From NCBI GenBank assembly GCA_030150505.1, contig JASLFS010000053.1, forward strand, positions 4,591 through 68,590: a stretch of DNA of 64,000 nt, written 5' to 3'. The stretch is from Vitreoscilla sp. GTDB taxonomy: Bacteria > Pseudomonadota > Gammaproteobacteria > Burkholderiales > Neisseriaceae. A model generated the notes under the pieces. It searched no databases. It was given only the letters and a program-made list of their open reading frames with translations, and was not told the DNA's origin. Both the position numbers and the translations under genes were made by a program. Positions 17,492-25,947 of the stretch are shown one piece after another. The first letter of the stretch is position 1; every line of letters starts with the position of its first letter.

Positions 17492-18085
17492 ATGCGTCAA
17501 GTCAGCGTTACTCGTAATACCACAGAAACTCAAATTACTTTAACACTTAATTTAGATGGTAAAGGCATTGGTATCTTTGATACTGGTGTGCCTTTCTTAG
17601 ATCATATGCTGGATCAAATTTGCCGTCATGGCTTGATTGATTTGGAAGTGCATGCAAAAGGCGATTTGTACATTGATGCGCATCATACGGTTGAAGATAT
17701 TGGCATTACTTTGGGTCAAGCCTTAAAACAAGCTTTAGGTGATAAAGCTGGTATTCGTCGTTATGGTCATAGTTATGTTCCTTTAGATGAAGCTTTAAGT
17801 CGTGTTGTATTGGATTTATCAGGACGCCCTGGCTTGACTTATAACGTTGAATTTACTCGTGCTTTAATTGGTAACTTTGATGTTGATTTGTTTATTGAGT
17901 TTTTTAATGGTTTAGTGAATCATGGCATGATTACTTTGCACATTGATAACTTGCGCGGCATTAATGCACACCACCAAGCAGAAACGATTTTTAAAGCATT
18001 GGGAAGAGCGCTTAGAATGGCAGTAGAGTACGATGAGAGAATGGCAGGAATGATGCCATCTACCAAAGGTACATTGACTGCATAA
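17492..18085 (+). CDS. hisB: Imidazoleglycerol-phosphate dehydratase HisB
   Basis: Manganese-dependent dehydratase of the histidine pathway, 197 residues, monofunctional (no N-terminal histidinol-phosphatase domain as in E. coli). Metal ligands are in [22 protein letters not shown] and [28 protein letters not shown] is a family block. Translated closely after hisC and ended by a terminator, so hisCB form a two-gene unit. Confidence 0.96.
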   Translation: MRQVSVTRNTTETQITLTLNLDGKGIGIFDTGVPFLDHMLDQICRHGLIDLEVHAKGDLYIDAHHTVEDIGITLGQALKQALGDKAGIRRYGHSYVPLDEALSRVVLDLSGRPGLTYNVEFTRALIGNFDVDLFIEFFNGLVNHGMITLHIDNLRGINAHHQAETIFKALGRALRMAVEYDERMAGMMPSTKGTLTA

Positions 18086-18103
18086 CTCGAAAGTCATAAT
18101 AAG

Positions 18104-18128
18104 AAGCCGCTTGATAGCGGCTTTTTTT
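18104..18128 (+). terminator. Terminator after hisB
   Basis: AAGCCGC (18104-18110) pairs with GCGGCTT (18117-18123), T-run after. Confidence 0.85.
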
Positions 18129-18303
18129 GTGGCAAAAATTTTTACCATTGAAGATGAAAGTATGTTTAAAAAGTAGCATGTAATTTAAATTAACCAAACC
18201 AATGGCTAGCAAATGTTGAAAAAATTATTTTCTTGACTGGCAATTCAGATTAATATCTATTATTGCGTTCAATAACAATTAAACAAAACAAAGGAAAATT
18301 ACT

Positions 18304-18942
18304 GTGAAAGTAGCTATTGTTGATTATGGAATGGGAAATTTGCATTCAGTTTTTAAATCCGTTCAGGCAGCCTGTCAGCATGCTAATAACGCAACAGAAG
18401 TATTTTTAACCAATAAACCAGAAGAAGTTTTAGCTGCGGATAAAGTGATTTTCCCCGGACAAGGAGCCATGCCTGATTGCATGAAAGCCTTGAATCAAAG
18501 TGGTTTAGCCGATGTAATTACTGAATCTTTAAAAGACAAACCTTTTTTAGGAATTTGTGTGGGTGCACAGCTATTATTTGAAAGCAGCGAAGAGGGCAAT
18601 ACCAAAGGATTGGGTTGGTTTGATGGAGAAGTGAAACGTTTTTCATCATCTTTATACGATCAAAAAAACAATCATTTAAAAGTGCCGCACATGGGTTGGA
18701 ATAATGTTTATCAAGAACAAAAACATCCGATGTTTCAAGATATCGAGCAAGCTTCGAGATTCTATTATGTGCACAGTTATTATTTTGCTCCAAAAAACCG
18801 AGATATTGTATTGGCAACAACAGAATATCCTGATTCTTTTGCTTGCGTGGTCGGTAAGGATAATGTTTTTGCCGCTCAATTTCACCCAGAGAAAAGCCAT
18901 ACATCAGGTTTGATTTTATTAAGAAATTTTTTGAATTGGTAA
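18304..18942 (+). CDS. hisH: Imidazole glycerol phosphate synthase subunit HisH
   Basis: Glutaminase subunit that supplies ammonia to HisF. 212 residues with a GTG start at 18304, preceded by AAGGA at good distance; the protein then reads MKVAIVDYGMGNLHSV. The triad is visible: nucleophile Cys in GICVGAQLLF, and His and Glu in AAQFHPEKSH. It is separated from hisA by 185 bp with its own -10-like sequence, so HisH and HisF are encoded apart. A perfect reverse-strand uptake sequence lies at 18362-18373. Confidence 0.95.
   Translation: MKVAIVDYGMGNLHSVFKSVQAACQHANNATEVFLTNKPEEVLAADKVIFPGQGAMPDCMKALNQSGLADVITESLKDKPFLGICVGAQLLFESSEEGNTKGLGWFDGEVKRFSSSLYDQKNNHLKVPHMGWNNVYQEQKHPMFQDIEQASRFYYVHSYYFAPKNRDIVLATTEYPDSFACVVGKDNVFAAQFHPEKSHTSGLILLRNFLNW
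18362..18373 (-). repeat. DNA uptake sequence AGGCTGCCTGAA
   Basis: Exact 12-mer on the minus strand within the hisH coding region. Confidence 0.75.
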
Positions 18943-19014
18943 AATACAAAATATTGAATTGTTATAGAACTTACTCAATTATTCTAGCTGGAATTTTTTT
19001 GTCATGATTTTAGC

Positions 19015-19042
19015 TTTAAAAACATAATGATTCGTTTATAAT
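19015..19042 (+). promoter_or_regulatory. Candidate hisA promoter
   Basis: TATAAT at 19037-19042 with TTTAAA at 19015-19020 (16-bp spacer), about 85 bp before hisA. The -35 is weak. It would start the long hisA-to-pglL transcript. Confidence 0.4.
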
Positions 19043-19127
19043 GAAGGTTCATATTAGTATAAATAATCGGCGCTTTGCTGTTTGGTAATGCGTCTTTTGT
19101 CATTTAGTTAGATTTGGTTTAGATAAA

Positions 19128-19868
19128 ATGTTATTAATTCCAGCAATTGATTTAAAAGAAGGTCAATGTGTTCGTCTACGACAAGGTTTAATGGAGGATG
19201 CAACTGTTTTCTCGGATCGTCCGGTGGAAATGGCATTGCATTGGGTAGAACAAGGTGCTCGTCGCCTACATTTAGTCGATTTAGATGGCGCATTTGCCGG
19301 CAAGCCTAAAAATTTCGGTGCCATTAAAGAAATTCTAGCCGAAGTATCAAACGACATACCTGTTCAATTAGGTGGTGGTATCAGAAACCTTGAAACCATT
19401 GAAAAATACCTAGATTTAGGCTTGAAATATGTCATTATTGGTACTGCAGCGGTAAAAAATCCCCAGTTTTTGCATGATGCATGTGATGCATTCCCAGGAC
19501 AGATTATTGTTGGGCTTGATGCAAAAGATGGACAAGTTGCCATTGATGGTTGGGCAAAACTAACTCAATACAATGTTGTTGAATTGGGTCAGCGATTTGC
19601 AGATTATGGCGCAGAAAGCATTATTTACACTGACATTGGCCGAGATGGCATGATGAGTGGCGTGAATATTGAAGCAACTCAAAAGCTAGCTGAAGCCATT
19701 TCTATACCTGTGATCGCATCTGGCGGTTTAACCAACTTAGATGATATCCATGCTTTGTGCGATATTCAAAGCAGCGGTGTTGAAGGCGTTATTACTGGTC
19801 GTGCAATTTACGAAGGCAGTATTGATTTACAAGAAGCACAACAACTAGCAGATGAATTAAGTAAATGA
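19128..19868 (+). CDS. hisA: ProFAR isomerase HisA
   Basis: TIM-barrel isomerase of the fourth step of histidine synthesis. 246 residues, normal length. The catalytic aspartates are in [16 protein letters not shown] and [12 protein letters not shown]; phosphate loops are QLGGGIRN and IASGGLTN. Its stop overlaps the next gene's start as ATGA, so translation is coupled to the unknown membrane protein. Confidence 0.96.
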   Translation: MLLIPAIDLKEGQCVRLRQGLMEDATVFSDRPVEMALHWVEQGARRLHLVDLDGAFAGKPKNFGAIKEILAEVSNDIPVQLGGGIRNLETIEKYLDLGLKYVIIGTAAVKNPQFLHDACDAFPGQIIVGLDAKDGQVAIDGWAKLTQYNVVELGQRFADYGAESIIYTDIGRDGMMSGVNIEATQKLAEAISIPVIASGGLTNLDDIHALCDIQSSGVEGVITGRAIYEGSIDLQEAQQLADELSK

Positions 19869-20335
19869 AAGTGTTATTAACACTGGCGCTAACCATTATC
19901 TCTTTTATGTTAATGCTCTGGCGCCAAGCATTAGATATATATAGCCATAACCCACAGCTAGACGGTGGGTATTGGGCTGCATTCGTAGAAATTTTTTCAT
20001 CTACTTTTAATAAACCTGAAGTACAGTTACTTCTGCTTTTCATGATTCTAGCTCCAAGCTGGGCTGTTTTTGCCTCAAGAAAACTTAAGAAGCTATCCCT
20101 ATTGATGCTCAGTTTCGTCACTATTTGGTTATTTAGTAATGTTTTATTTGCTATGAATTACTTATCCTATAGCGATATGATTGGCTGGTTTGTCTACTCA
20201 GCATTAATGTTACTCACAGGTTTACTTATCATGCTGTATCGCATTTTTAATAAAAATGTCGAGTATGAATTAAGAGAAATGAAAGTAGATATTGATGATG
20301 AACCAAGTTATCAAAAAAATAAAACTTGGTATTGA
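19865..20335 (+). CDS. Unknown 4-TM membrane protein inside the his operon
   Basis: Not recognised. 156 residues with about four hydrophobic segments (residues 3-19, 54-70, 76-97, 103-127) and a charged cytoplasmic-looking C-terminal tail from about 128 ([18 protein letters not shown]). No catalytic motif or cysteine pair was seen. It begins inside the hisA stop (ATGA) and ends 17 bases before hisF, so it must be co-translated with histidine enzymes. Base composition resembles its neighbours, so it is not obviously recently acquired. Confidence 0.75.
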   Translation: MKVLLTLALTIISFMLMLWRQALDIYSHNPQLDGGYWAAFVEIFSSTFNKPEVQLLLLFMILAPSWAVFASRKLKKLSLLMLSFVTIWLFSNVLFAMNYLSYSDMIGWFVYSALMLLTGLLIMLYRIFNKNVEYELREMKVDIDDEPSYQKNKTWY

Positions 20336-20352
20336 GAATAGAGAATAAAATC

Positions 20353-21117
20353 ATGTTAGCAAAGCGCATTATTCCATGTTTGGATGTTGATAATGGACGA
20401 GTTGTAAAAGGCATTAACTTCGTTTCTTTAAGAGATGCAGGCGATCCAGTAGAAATAGCAAAACGCTATAATGATGAAGGTGCAGATGAAATCACTTTCT
20501 TGGATATTACAGCCAGTTCAGACAATCGAGATACGATATTACATGTCATAGAAGCGGTTGCTAGCCAAGTTTTTATTCCATTAACGGTTGGTGGTGGTGT
20601 ACGCAGCGTGGCGGATGTTCGCCGCTTGTTAAATGCAGGGGCTGATAAAGTTAGCATTAACACAGCAGCAATTACCAATCCCGATTTGGTTAATGAAGCC
20701 AGCTCATTTTTTGGCTCACAAGCCATTGTTGTGGCGATTGATGCTAAAGCAGTTAATGAAGATAATTCACGTTGGGAAGTGTTTACCCATGGTGGTCGTA
20801 ATGCAACTGGTTTAGATGCTGTTGAATGGGCAAAAGAAATGCAAAAGCGTGGTGCTGGGGAAATTTTATTAACCAGTATGGATCGTGATGGCACTAAAAT
20901 TGGTTTTAATTTACCTCTTACTCGTGCAGTTAGCGAAGCAGTGGATATTCCAGTGGTTGCTTCAGGTGGCGTTGGTAATGTTCAGCATTTGGTTGACGGT
21001 GTTTTAGAAGGTAAAGCAGATGCTGTTTTAGCAGCAAGTATTTTCCATTTTGGCGAAGTTAGCATTCAAGAAGCAAAAGAAGCAATGAAAGCTGCTGGCA
21101 TTGAAGTTCGACTATAA
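20353..21117 (+). CDS. hisF: Imidazole glycerol phosphate synthase subunit HisF
   Basis: Cyclase subunit forming imidazole glycerol phosphate and AICAR with HisH-supplied ammonia. 254 residues from [12 protein letters not shown] at 20353; a longer TTG-start version from 20326 would overlap the upstream gene and exceed the family length. The catalytic aspartates are in [13 protein letters not shown] and [12 protein letters not shown]; phosphate-binding loops are VGGGVRS and ASGGVGN. Followed ten bases later by hisI with its own AAGGA. Confidence 0.96.
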   Translation: MLAKRIIPCLDVDNGRVVKGINFVSLRDAGDPVEIAKRYNDEGADEITFLDITASSDNRDTILHVIEAVASQVFIPLTVGGGVRSVADVRRLLNAGADKVSINTAAITNPDLVNEASSFFGSQAIVVAIDAKAVNEDNSRWEVFTHGGRNATGLDAVEWAKEMQKRGAGEILLTSMDRDGTKIGFNLPLTRAVSEAVDIPVVASGGVGNVQHLVDGVLEGKADAVLAASIFHFGEVSIQEAKEAMKAAGIEVRL

Positions 21118-21127
21118 AGGAAATGCC

Positions 21128-21511
21128 ATGACAGCTTTAGATGCTATTAAATGGAATGGAAAAGGTTTGGTTTGTGCAATTGCGCAAGATGAAATCAGTA
21201 AACGAATATTAATGGTTGCTTGGATGAACGCAGAAGCTTTGGAAAAAACGTTATCCACAGGTAAAGCACATTATTTTAGTCGTTCTAGACAGAAACTATG
21301 GTTTAAAGGCGAAGAGTCTGGGCATGTGCAAGATGTGTCTTCGGTGCATTTAGATTGTGATGGCGATGCCATATTACTCATGATTAAACAGCATGGGGAC
21401 ATAGCTTGTCATACTGGGCGTGAAAGTTGCTTTTATAGAGAATATCAAAATGGGCAGTGGGAAATCACTGATGCCATTTTGAAAAATGAGGCAGATATTT
21501 ATGGCAAATAA
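21128..21511 (+). CDS. hisI: Phosphoribosyl-AMP cyclohydrolase HisI
   Basis: Zinc and magnesium enzyme opening the adenine ring of PR-AMP. 127 residues from the ATG at 21128, which has AAGGA seven bases upstream. Motifs: [35 protein letters not shown] (metal) and [10 protein letters not shown] (zinc cysteines). It is a separate gene from hisE, which overlaps its end by 11 bases. Confidence 0.95.
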   Translation: MTALDAIKWNGKGLVCAIAQDEISKRILMVAWMNAEALEKTLSTGKAHYFSRSRQKLWFKGEESGHVQDVSSVHLDCDGDAILLMIKQHGDIACHTGRESCFYREYQNGQWEITDAILKNEADIYGK

Positions 21512-21857
21512 CATGGATGATAAAGCCCGTTTATTAGCGGGTAATGTTTTAGTAGAAATTGGGGATACATTAGAAGCTCGTCGCCAAGCTGCAGCAGAGT
21601 CTTCTTATGTTTCACAACTTTTGCACAAAGGCGAAGATGCCATCTTAAAAAAAGTCATTGAAGAAGCTGGTGAAGTTTTAATGGCATCAAAAGATGGTGA
21701 TAAACTGCACTTGGTTAAAGAAGTAGCTGATGTTTGGTTTCATACACTTGTATTGCTAAATTTTCATGGTTTACGCCCGGAAGATGTGGTGATGGAATTA
21801 TGCCGTCGTCAAAACATTTCAGGCTTGGATGAAAAAGCATCACGCCCGCAAGAATAA
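21501..21857 (+). CDS. hisE: Phosphoribosyl-ATP pyrophosphatase HisE
   Basis: Hydrolyses PR-ATP to PR-AMP and pyrophosphate. 118 residues from [14 protein letters not shown] at 21501 (GAGG nine bases upstream); a start at 21513 is also possible. The MazG-like metal motif is [15 protein letters not shown] with a second acidic pair in [16 protein letters not shown]. It is the last histidine gene here and leads within 20 bases into the HIT gene. Confidence 0.93.
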   Translation: MANNMDDKARLLAGNVLVEIGDTLEARRQAAAESSYVSQLLHKGEDAILKKVIEEAGEVLMASKDGDKLHLVKEVADVWFHTLVLLNFHGLRPEDVVMELCRRQNISGLDEKASRPQE

Positions 21858-21876
21858 TGATGAATAAGGATAAATG

Positions 21877-22203
21877 ATGAGCGATTGTATTTTTTGTAAA
21901 ATTATTGAGAAGCAGTTGCCTTCTGAAATCGTTTTTGAAAATGATGAAATGATGGCATTTAAAGATATTAATCCTGCGGCTCCAGTTCATATTTTATTAA
22001 TCCCTAAAAAGCACATTGAAACTTTAGCGCATACAACTGAAGTAGATGAGGCGTTATTAGGTAAAATGATGTTACAAGTTCCTAAAATAGCTCATGAACA
22101 TGGTTTAGAGCATGGTTTTAAAACGCTTGTAAATACTGGTGTTGGTGGTGGACAAGAAGTTTTCCATATACACATTCATATTTTAGGTCGTCCACAAGCA
22201 TAA
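21877..22203 (+). CDS. hinT: HIT-family nucleotide hydrolase (HinT-like)
   Basis: Purine nucleoside phosphoramidase-type protein. 108 residues from [10 protein letters not shown] at 21877; the ATG three bases upstream is too close to the AAGGA. N-terminal CIFC pair (a zinc site in some members), helix [19 protein letters not shown], and the histidine triad [10 protein letters not shown] at the C-terminus. It lies between hisE and tatA as in Neisseria genomes. Substrate not known in vivo. Confidence 0.92.
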   Translation: MSDCIFCKIIEKQLPSEIVFENDEMMAFKDINPAAPVHILLIPKKHIETLAHTTEVDEALLGKMMLQVPKIAHEHGLEHGFKTLVNTGVGGGQEVFHIHIHILGRPQA

Positions 22204-22216
22204 AGGCAGAACAACA

Positions 22217-22417
22217 ATGGGTACGTTTTCTATTTGGCATTGGTTAATCGTTTTATTGGTCGTAGTGTTGGTTTTTGGTACCAAAAAATTACGCAATGTT
22301 GGTAAAGATTTGGGAACAGCTGTTCACGATTTTAAACAAGGATTAAACGAAGGCTCGGAAGCTGAAAAAAAAGCAGAGCTAGCAGAGAAAAAAGACGAAC
22401 CAGAATCAAAAAGTTAA
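22217..22417 (+). CDS. tatA: Sec-independent translocase protein TatA
   Basis: Pore-forming subunit of the twin-arginine translocase. 66 residues: one N-terminal membrane helix ([19 protein letters not shown]), the conserved [14 protein letters not shown] hinge and amphipathic helix, then a charged tail rich in Lys and Glu. First gene of a complete tatABC set. Confidence 0.94.
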   Translation: MGTFSIWHWLIVLLVVVLVFGTKKLRNVGKDLGTAVHDFKQGLNEGSEAEKKAELAEKKDEPESKS

Positions 22418-22426
22418 AGCCAGTTT

Positions 22427-22924
22427 ATGTTTGAATTAAGCTTTGGCAAAATATTATTATTTGCTGTAATCGCTTTAATCGTTTTAGGTCCTGAACGCCT
22501 GCCCAAAGTCGCAAGAACTTTAGGGCAGTGGATTGGTCGCATTCAAAGTTTTGTCAGTAACGTCAAAAATGAGCTCAATCAAGAAATCAACAATGTCGAA
22601 TTAAATAAGATTAAAGAAGATATCGAATCGGCTGCTAATGCCATGCGCGCAGAAATGCAATCTTCTTTGAATTTAATGGAAAATGAGTTGAGCCAAATGC
22701 AGCAGCAAGTTGGTGTTGATGTTGGGCGGGATGCTTGGAAAAATTTACCACCAATGCGCACAGTTGATGATTTTGCTGAAGAGCGAGAATGGATTCAAGC
22801 TCAGCAGAGAATTGGTGAGCATGATTTGTCATTGGTGCAAAAGTCACGTCAGGTAAAAAGACAACGCCGTTCAAAACCATTTGTTAACCCAAAATTAAGG
22901 GTAAGACGTCGTTACCATAACTAA
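22427..22924 (+). CDS. tatB: Sec-independent translocase protein TatB
   Basis: Substrate-receptor partner of TatC. 165 residues; one N-terminal membrane helix with the TatB-specific FGKILLFAVIALIVLGPERLP (conserved Glu), amphipathic helix KVARTLGQWIGRIQSF, then a long charged coiled region and a basic C-terminal end. Nine bases after tatA, five before tatC. Confidence 0.93.
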   Translation: MFELSFGKILLFAVIALIVLGPERLPKVARTLGQWIGRIQSFVSNVKNELNQEINNVELNKIKEDIESAANAMRAEMQSSLNLMENELSQMQQQVGVDVGRDAWKNLPPMRTVDDFAEEREWIQAQQRIGEHDLSLVQKSRQVKRQRRSKPFVNPKLRVRRRYHN

Positions 22925-22935
22925 AGTGGATGAGA

Positions 22936-23691
22936 ATGGATCAAACTTCACAACCATTAATCGAACATTTATTAGAATTACGCACACGATTGATGCGTAT
23001 TTTATTCGGGTTATTAATCTGTTTTTTGGTGTTAGCACCATTTAGCAAACAGTTATATTCTTTTGTGGCTCAGCCATTGATGCAGGCATTGCCTGATGGC
23101 AATCAAATGCAGGCAATTGATGTTATTGCCCCTTTTTTCGTTCCATTGAAAGTAACATTAATGGTTGCCTTTTTGGCGTCATTGCCAAATACCTTATATC
23201 AAATCTGGGCTTTTGTTGCTCCAGCAATGTATAAACACGAAAAAAGATTGGTTTTCCCATTGGTTTCCTCTTCCATGTTGCTGTTTTTTGCAGGCATGGC
23301 GTTCGCGTATTTTCTTGTTTTCCCAACTATCTTTAAGTTTTTAGCAGGAATGACGCCAGAAGGCGTGGTGATGGCAACCGATATTGATAAATATTTGTCT
23401 TTTATCTTAGGAATGTTTATTGCATTCGGGGTGACATTTGAAGTGCCGATTGTGGTTATCGTATTAAACCGCATGGGCGTGGTAACGCAAGAGCAGCTTA
23501 AAGCCGCTCGTCCTTATGTGATTGTGGGTGCATTTGTGATTGCAGCTGTTATTACACCGCCTGATATTATTTCCCAAATTATGCTTGCCGTGCCATTGAT
23601 TGTTTTATATGAATTTGGTCTGGTTATTTGCCGTTGGGTTCGTGTGAAGCCTTTAGAAATAGAAGATGATGAAATGAGTCATGATGAGTAG
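22936..23691 (+). CDS. tatC: Sec-independent translocase protein TatC
   Basis: Polytopic receptor for twin-arginine signal peptides. About 251 residues with six hydrophobic segments. Family blocks: PLIEHLLELRTRLMRIL at the N-terminus, LYQIWAFVAPAMYKHEKR, and GVTFEVPIVVIVLNRMGVV; the conserved Glu equivalents are in HLLEL and FEVP. An ATG six bases upstream (22930) is equally in frame, but sits directly on the purine-rich site. The end overlaps the next gene by 11 bases. Confidence 0.94.
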   Translation: MDQTSQPLIEHLLELRTRLMRILFGLLICFLVLAPFSKQLYSFVAQPLMQALPDGNQMQAIDVIAPFFVPLKVTLMVAFLASLPNTLYQIWAFVAPAMYKHEKRLVFPLVSSSMLLFFAGMAFAYFLVFPTIFKFLAGMTPEGVVMATDIDKYLSFILGMFIAFGVTFEVPIVVIVLNRMGVVTQEQLKAARPYVIVGAFVIAAVITPPDIISQIMLAVPLIVLYEFGLVICRWVRVKPLEIEDDEMSHDE

Positions 23692-24091
23692 TCAGAATGA
23701 AGGCAATGCTTTGCCTTTGAAAGCCATGCTTAAAAAAGTACGTTACATGACGTCCTTTGCGTTGATTAGTTTGATTATTATCACGTTAGGATGGGAGCTT
23801 TGGTGGGCTCCATTACGCAGTGGAGGCTCATGGTTGGTCTTAAAGGTTGTACCTTTGTGTTTGTTGTTATCAGGTATATTAAAAGGTCGACGTTATACTT
23901 ATCAATATAGCAGTTTGGTTATTTTATTTTATTTTGCTGAAGCAGTGATGCGGGTTTTTGATAAAGATTGGCTAAGTTCAGTTTTAGCTTCTATTACTGT
24001 TGGTTTATGCCTAATATTTTTTATAGGCTGCTTAATTTATTCTAAAAAAACAGCTTCAAAACAAGAAACGAGTGAACAAAGTGTTCGGTAA
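23681..24091 (+). CDS. DUF2069 inner-membrane protein
   Basis: 136 residues with four hydrophobic segments. The DUF2069 signature is clear: ELWWAPLRSGGSWLVLKVVPL, then LKGRRYTYQYSSLVILFYFAEAVMR. Function unknown in the literature I can recall. It starts inside tatC (ATG at 23681 or 23684) and overlaps the following GTG-start gene by 20 bases, so it is translationally coupled on both sides. Confidence 0.82.
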   Translation: MMSSQNEGNALPLKAMLKKVRYMTSFALISLIIITLGWELWWAPLRSGGSWLVLKVVPLCLLLSGILKGRRYTYQYSSLVILFYFAEAVMRVFDKDWLSSVLASITVGLCLIFFIGCLIYSKKTASKQETSEQSVR

Positions 24092-25898
24092 GCAGCGTTT
24101 ATTTTATATTACACAATTTATAGCCATCACCTTGCTGATGGCTTTGTTTATTGTTCCTTTTGTGATGAATTACCGTGTTGGCCCATTGAGTAGTTTTTAT
24201 ATTGAAAGTACGACAATGGCGCTGGCTCTGTTATTGGTTATTTCCATTGTGGTGATGGGTTATGGCTATGTAAAAATTCCTTTTTTAACGTGGGCAATTT
24301 TACTGTTTTCTGTCTATTTGCTTTTGCAAGCATGGTTATTGCAACTTCCTTGGCAAAGCCAGGTGCATTTAACCGTTGCAATATTATGGGTTGTAGCCTT
24401 GTTGGCTTTTGCGATGCAAGGGTTATTGTCTAATTGGAGAATTGAAGTGGTTTTGACAATAATTGCATCGGCTTTAGTATTGGGAACATTGCTGGAAAGT
24501 TTTGTAATGTGGGTTCAATTTGCTAGGGTTGAAAATGTTTTTGCTGGTTTAATTATGAAAGCCAAAAACATTACCAATATTTATGGTCAACTAGGACAAC
24601 GAAACCATTTAGGGCATTACATGACTTGGGGGGTGATTGCTGCAAGTTATTTATTGGCAATGCGTAAAGTACCCATTGCTATTGGCATTGCATTAATCGT
24701 GTGGTTGGGCATTAGTTTGGGCTTGGTTGCTTCTCGTTCTATTACGTTATATGCCATATTGGTTATGGTTTTGAGTGTATTTGCTATTTTTACGCAAAAA
24801 CAAAATCGCACAGCATGGGTTATTTTGTTGTTGGCTATGGTTTGGGTTTTGCTGAGCCAAGCATTTTTAAGCCATGTGTTAGATTGGTTTGGGTGGGAGT
24901 TTAAAGGTGGTTTAGATCGTGCTATTGATGGTTCGGCAATTGATAGTTCAAGGCAATATGAATGGAAAAAAGCATGGCTGATTTTCCAATCAGCACCATT
25001 ATTTGGGCATGGTTGGGGCAGTTATTCTGTGCAAGGCTTTATGATTGATGGTTTGCCTGATTTTGATAACCGTGGGCGTACTGGTGTTTTATACACACAT
25101 AGCCATAATTTGATTTTACAGCTTTTGGCTGAAACAGGATTAGTTGGAATGCTATTGGTTGTTGTGGCCATGGCATATTGTTTTTGTAAATTAATTTTCC
25201 AGCGAAGTAATCCCCATTATATTTTTGTTGCTGCTTTGGCGTTGGTCACTTTATGCCATAGTTTGCTTGAGTATCCTTTGTGGTATACATACTTTTTGGT
25301 GCCGTTTGTCATTTTATTAAGCTTCTCTAATCATTTGAATTTAAATGATGGGCTGAAAGAGTCGAAAAGACGTTTATTTTGTTCATGGTTCGTTATTGCT
25401 TTGGCTGGGTTGGCTTTATTGGAATTGATTCGGTTAGGATTCGCATATCAAACAATGTTGGGCTTTTCTGCTAGAAAAGCGGACACGATTGCTGAGCGAG
25501 CTGAGAAAACAATGAAGCTAAAAAGATTGGCTGAGCATGAGTATTTGATTTCTTATTATGCGAAAAATTTGTTAATGCGCCATTTGAACCCAGCTAAAAC
25601 AGCTCAAGTTGAGGATTGGGAAGTAAAAATTGCCGAAGATACTGCTGGATATCGTCCATTTGGTAGCCAAGCGTTTAAGTTGGCATTGTATAAAATGCAT
25701 GCGGGGCAAGTTGAGGATGCAATAAAATGGTCAGAATATACTTGGCACTATTATCCTAAATACATTGCTTCTTACCGTCGAGATATTGGCAAACAGGCGA
25801 TTTTTGATGGGCTACAAGCACCAGCTTATGCAGCGTGCTTGCGTTATCAACCGTTAGTGCCGACTTTGCAATGTCAAACAACGATAACTGGTGAATAA
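24072..25898 (+). CDS. pglL: PglL-type O-oligosaccharyltransferase (Wzy_C family)
   Basis: Inner-membrane glycosyltransferase that moves lipid-linked glycans onto proteins such as pilin in Neisseria. 608 residues with a GTG start at 24072. About eleven to thirteen membrane segments; QLGQRNHLGHYM (about residues 173-184) and the periplasmic loop with TGVLYTHSHNLILQLLAETG carry the conserved residues of the Wzy_C/PglL group. A C-terminal region past residue 470 is soluble, matching the DUF3366 part of PglL. WaaL and Wzy ligases share the fold, but length and motifs favour PglL. Confidence 0.85.
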   Translation: MNKVFGKQRLFYITQFIAITLLMALFIVPFVMNYRVGPLSSFYIESTTMALALLLVISIVVMGYGYVKIPFLTWAILLFSVYLLLQAWLLQLPWQSQVHLTVAILWVVALLAFAMQGLLSNWRIEVVLTIIASALVLGTLLESFVMWVQFARVENVFAGLIMKAKNITNIYGQLGQRNHLGHYMTWGVIAASYLLAMRKVPIAIGIALIVWLGISLGLVASRSITLYAILVMVLSVFAIFTQKQNRTAWVILLLAMVWVLLSQAFLSHVLDWFGWEFKGGLDRAIDGSAIDSSRQYEWKKAWLIFQSAPLFGHGWGSYSVQGFMIDGLPDFDNRGRTGVLYTHSHNLILQLLAETGLVGMLLVVVAMAYCFCKLIFQRSNPHYIFVAALALVTLCHSLLEYPLWYTYFLVPFVILLSFSNHLNLNDGLKESKRRLFCSWFVIALAGLALLELIRLGFAYQTMLGFSARKADTIAERAEKTMKLKRLAEHEYLISYYAKNLLMRHLNPAKTAQVEDWEVKIAEDTAGYRPFGSQAFKLALYKMHAGQVEDAIKWSEYTWHYYPKYIASYRRDIGKQAIFDGLQAPAYAACLRYQPLVPTLQCQTTITGE

Positions 25899-25930
25899 AA
25901 AATAAGCGGCATGATTTGCCGCTTATTTTT
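25897..25930. terminator. Bidirectional terminator between pglL and ppk1
   Basis: The A-run plus TAAGCGGCA (to 25911) pairs with TGCCGCTTA plus a T-run (25917-25930); it serves both convergent genes. Confidence 0.88.
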
Positions 25931-25947
25931 ATTTAAGCCAAGTGAAG

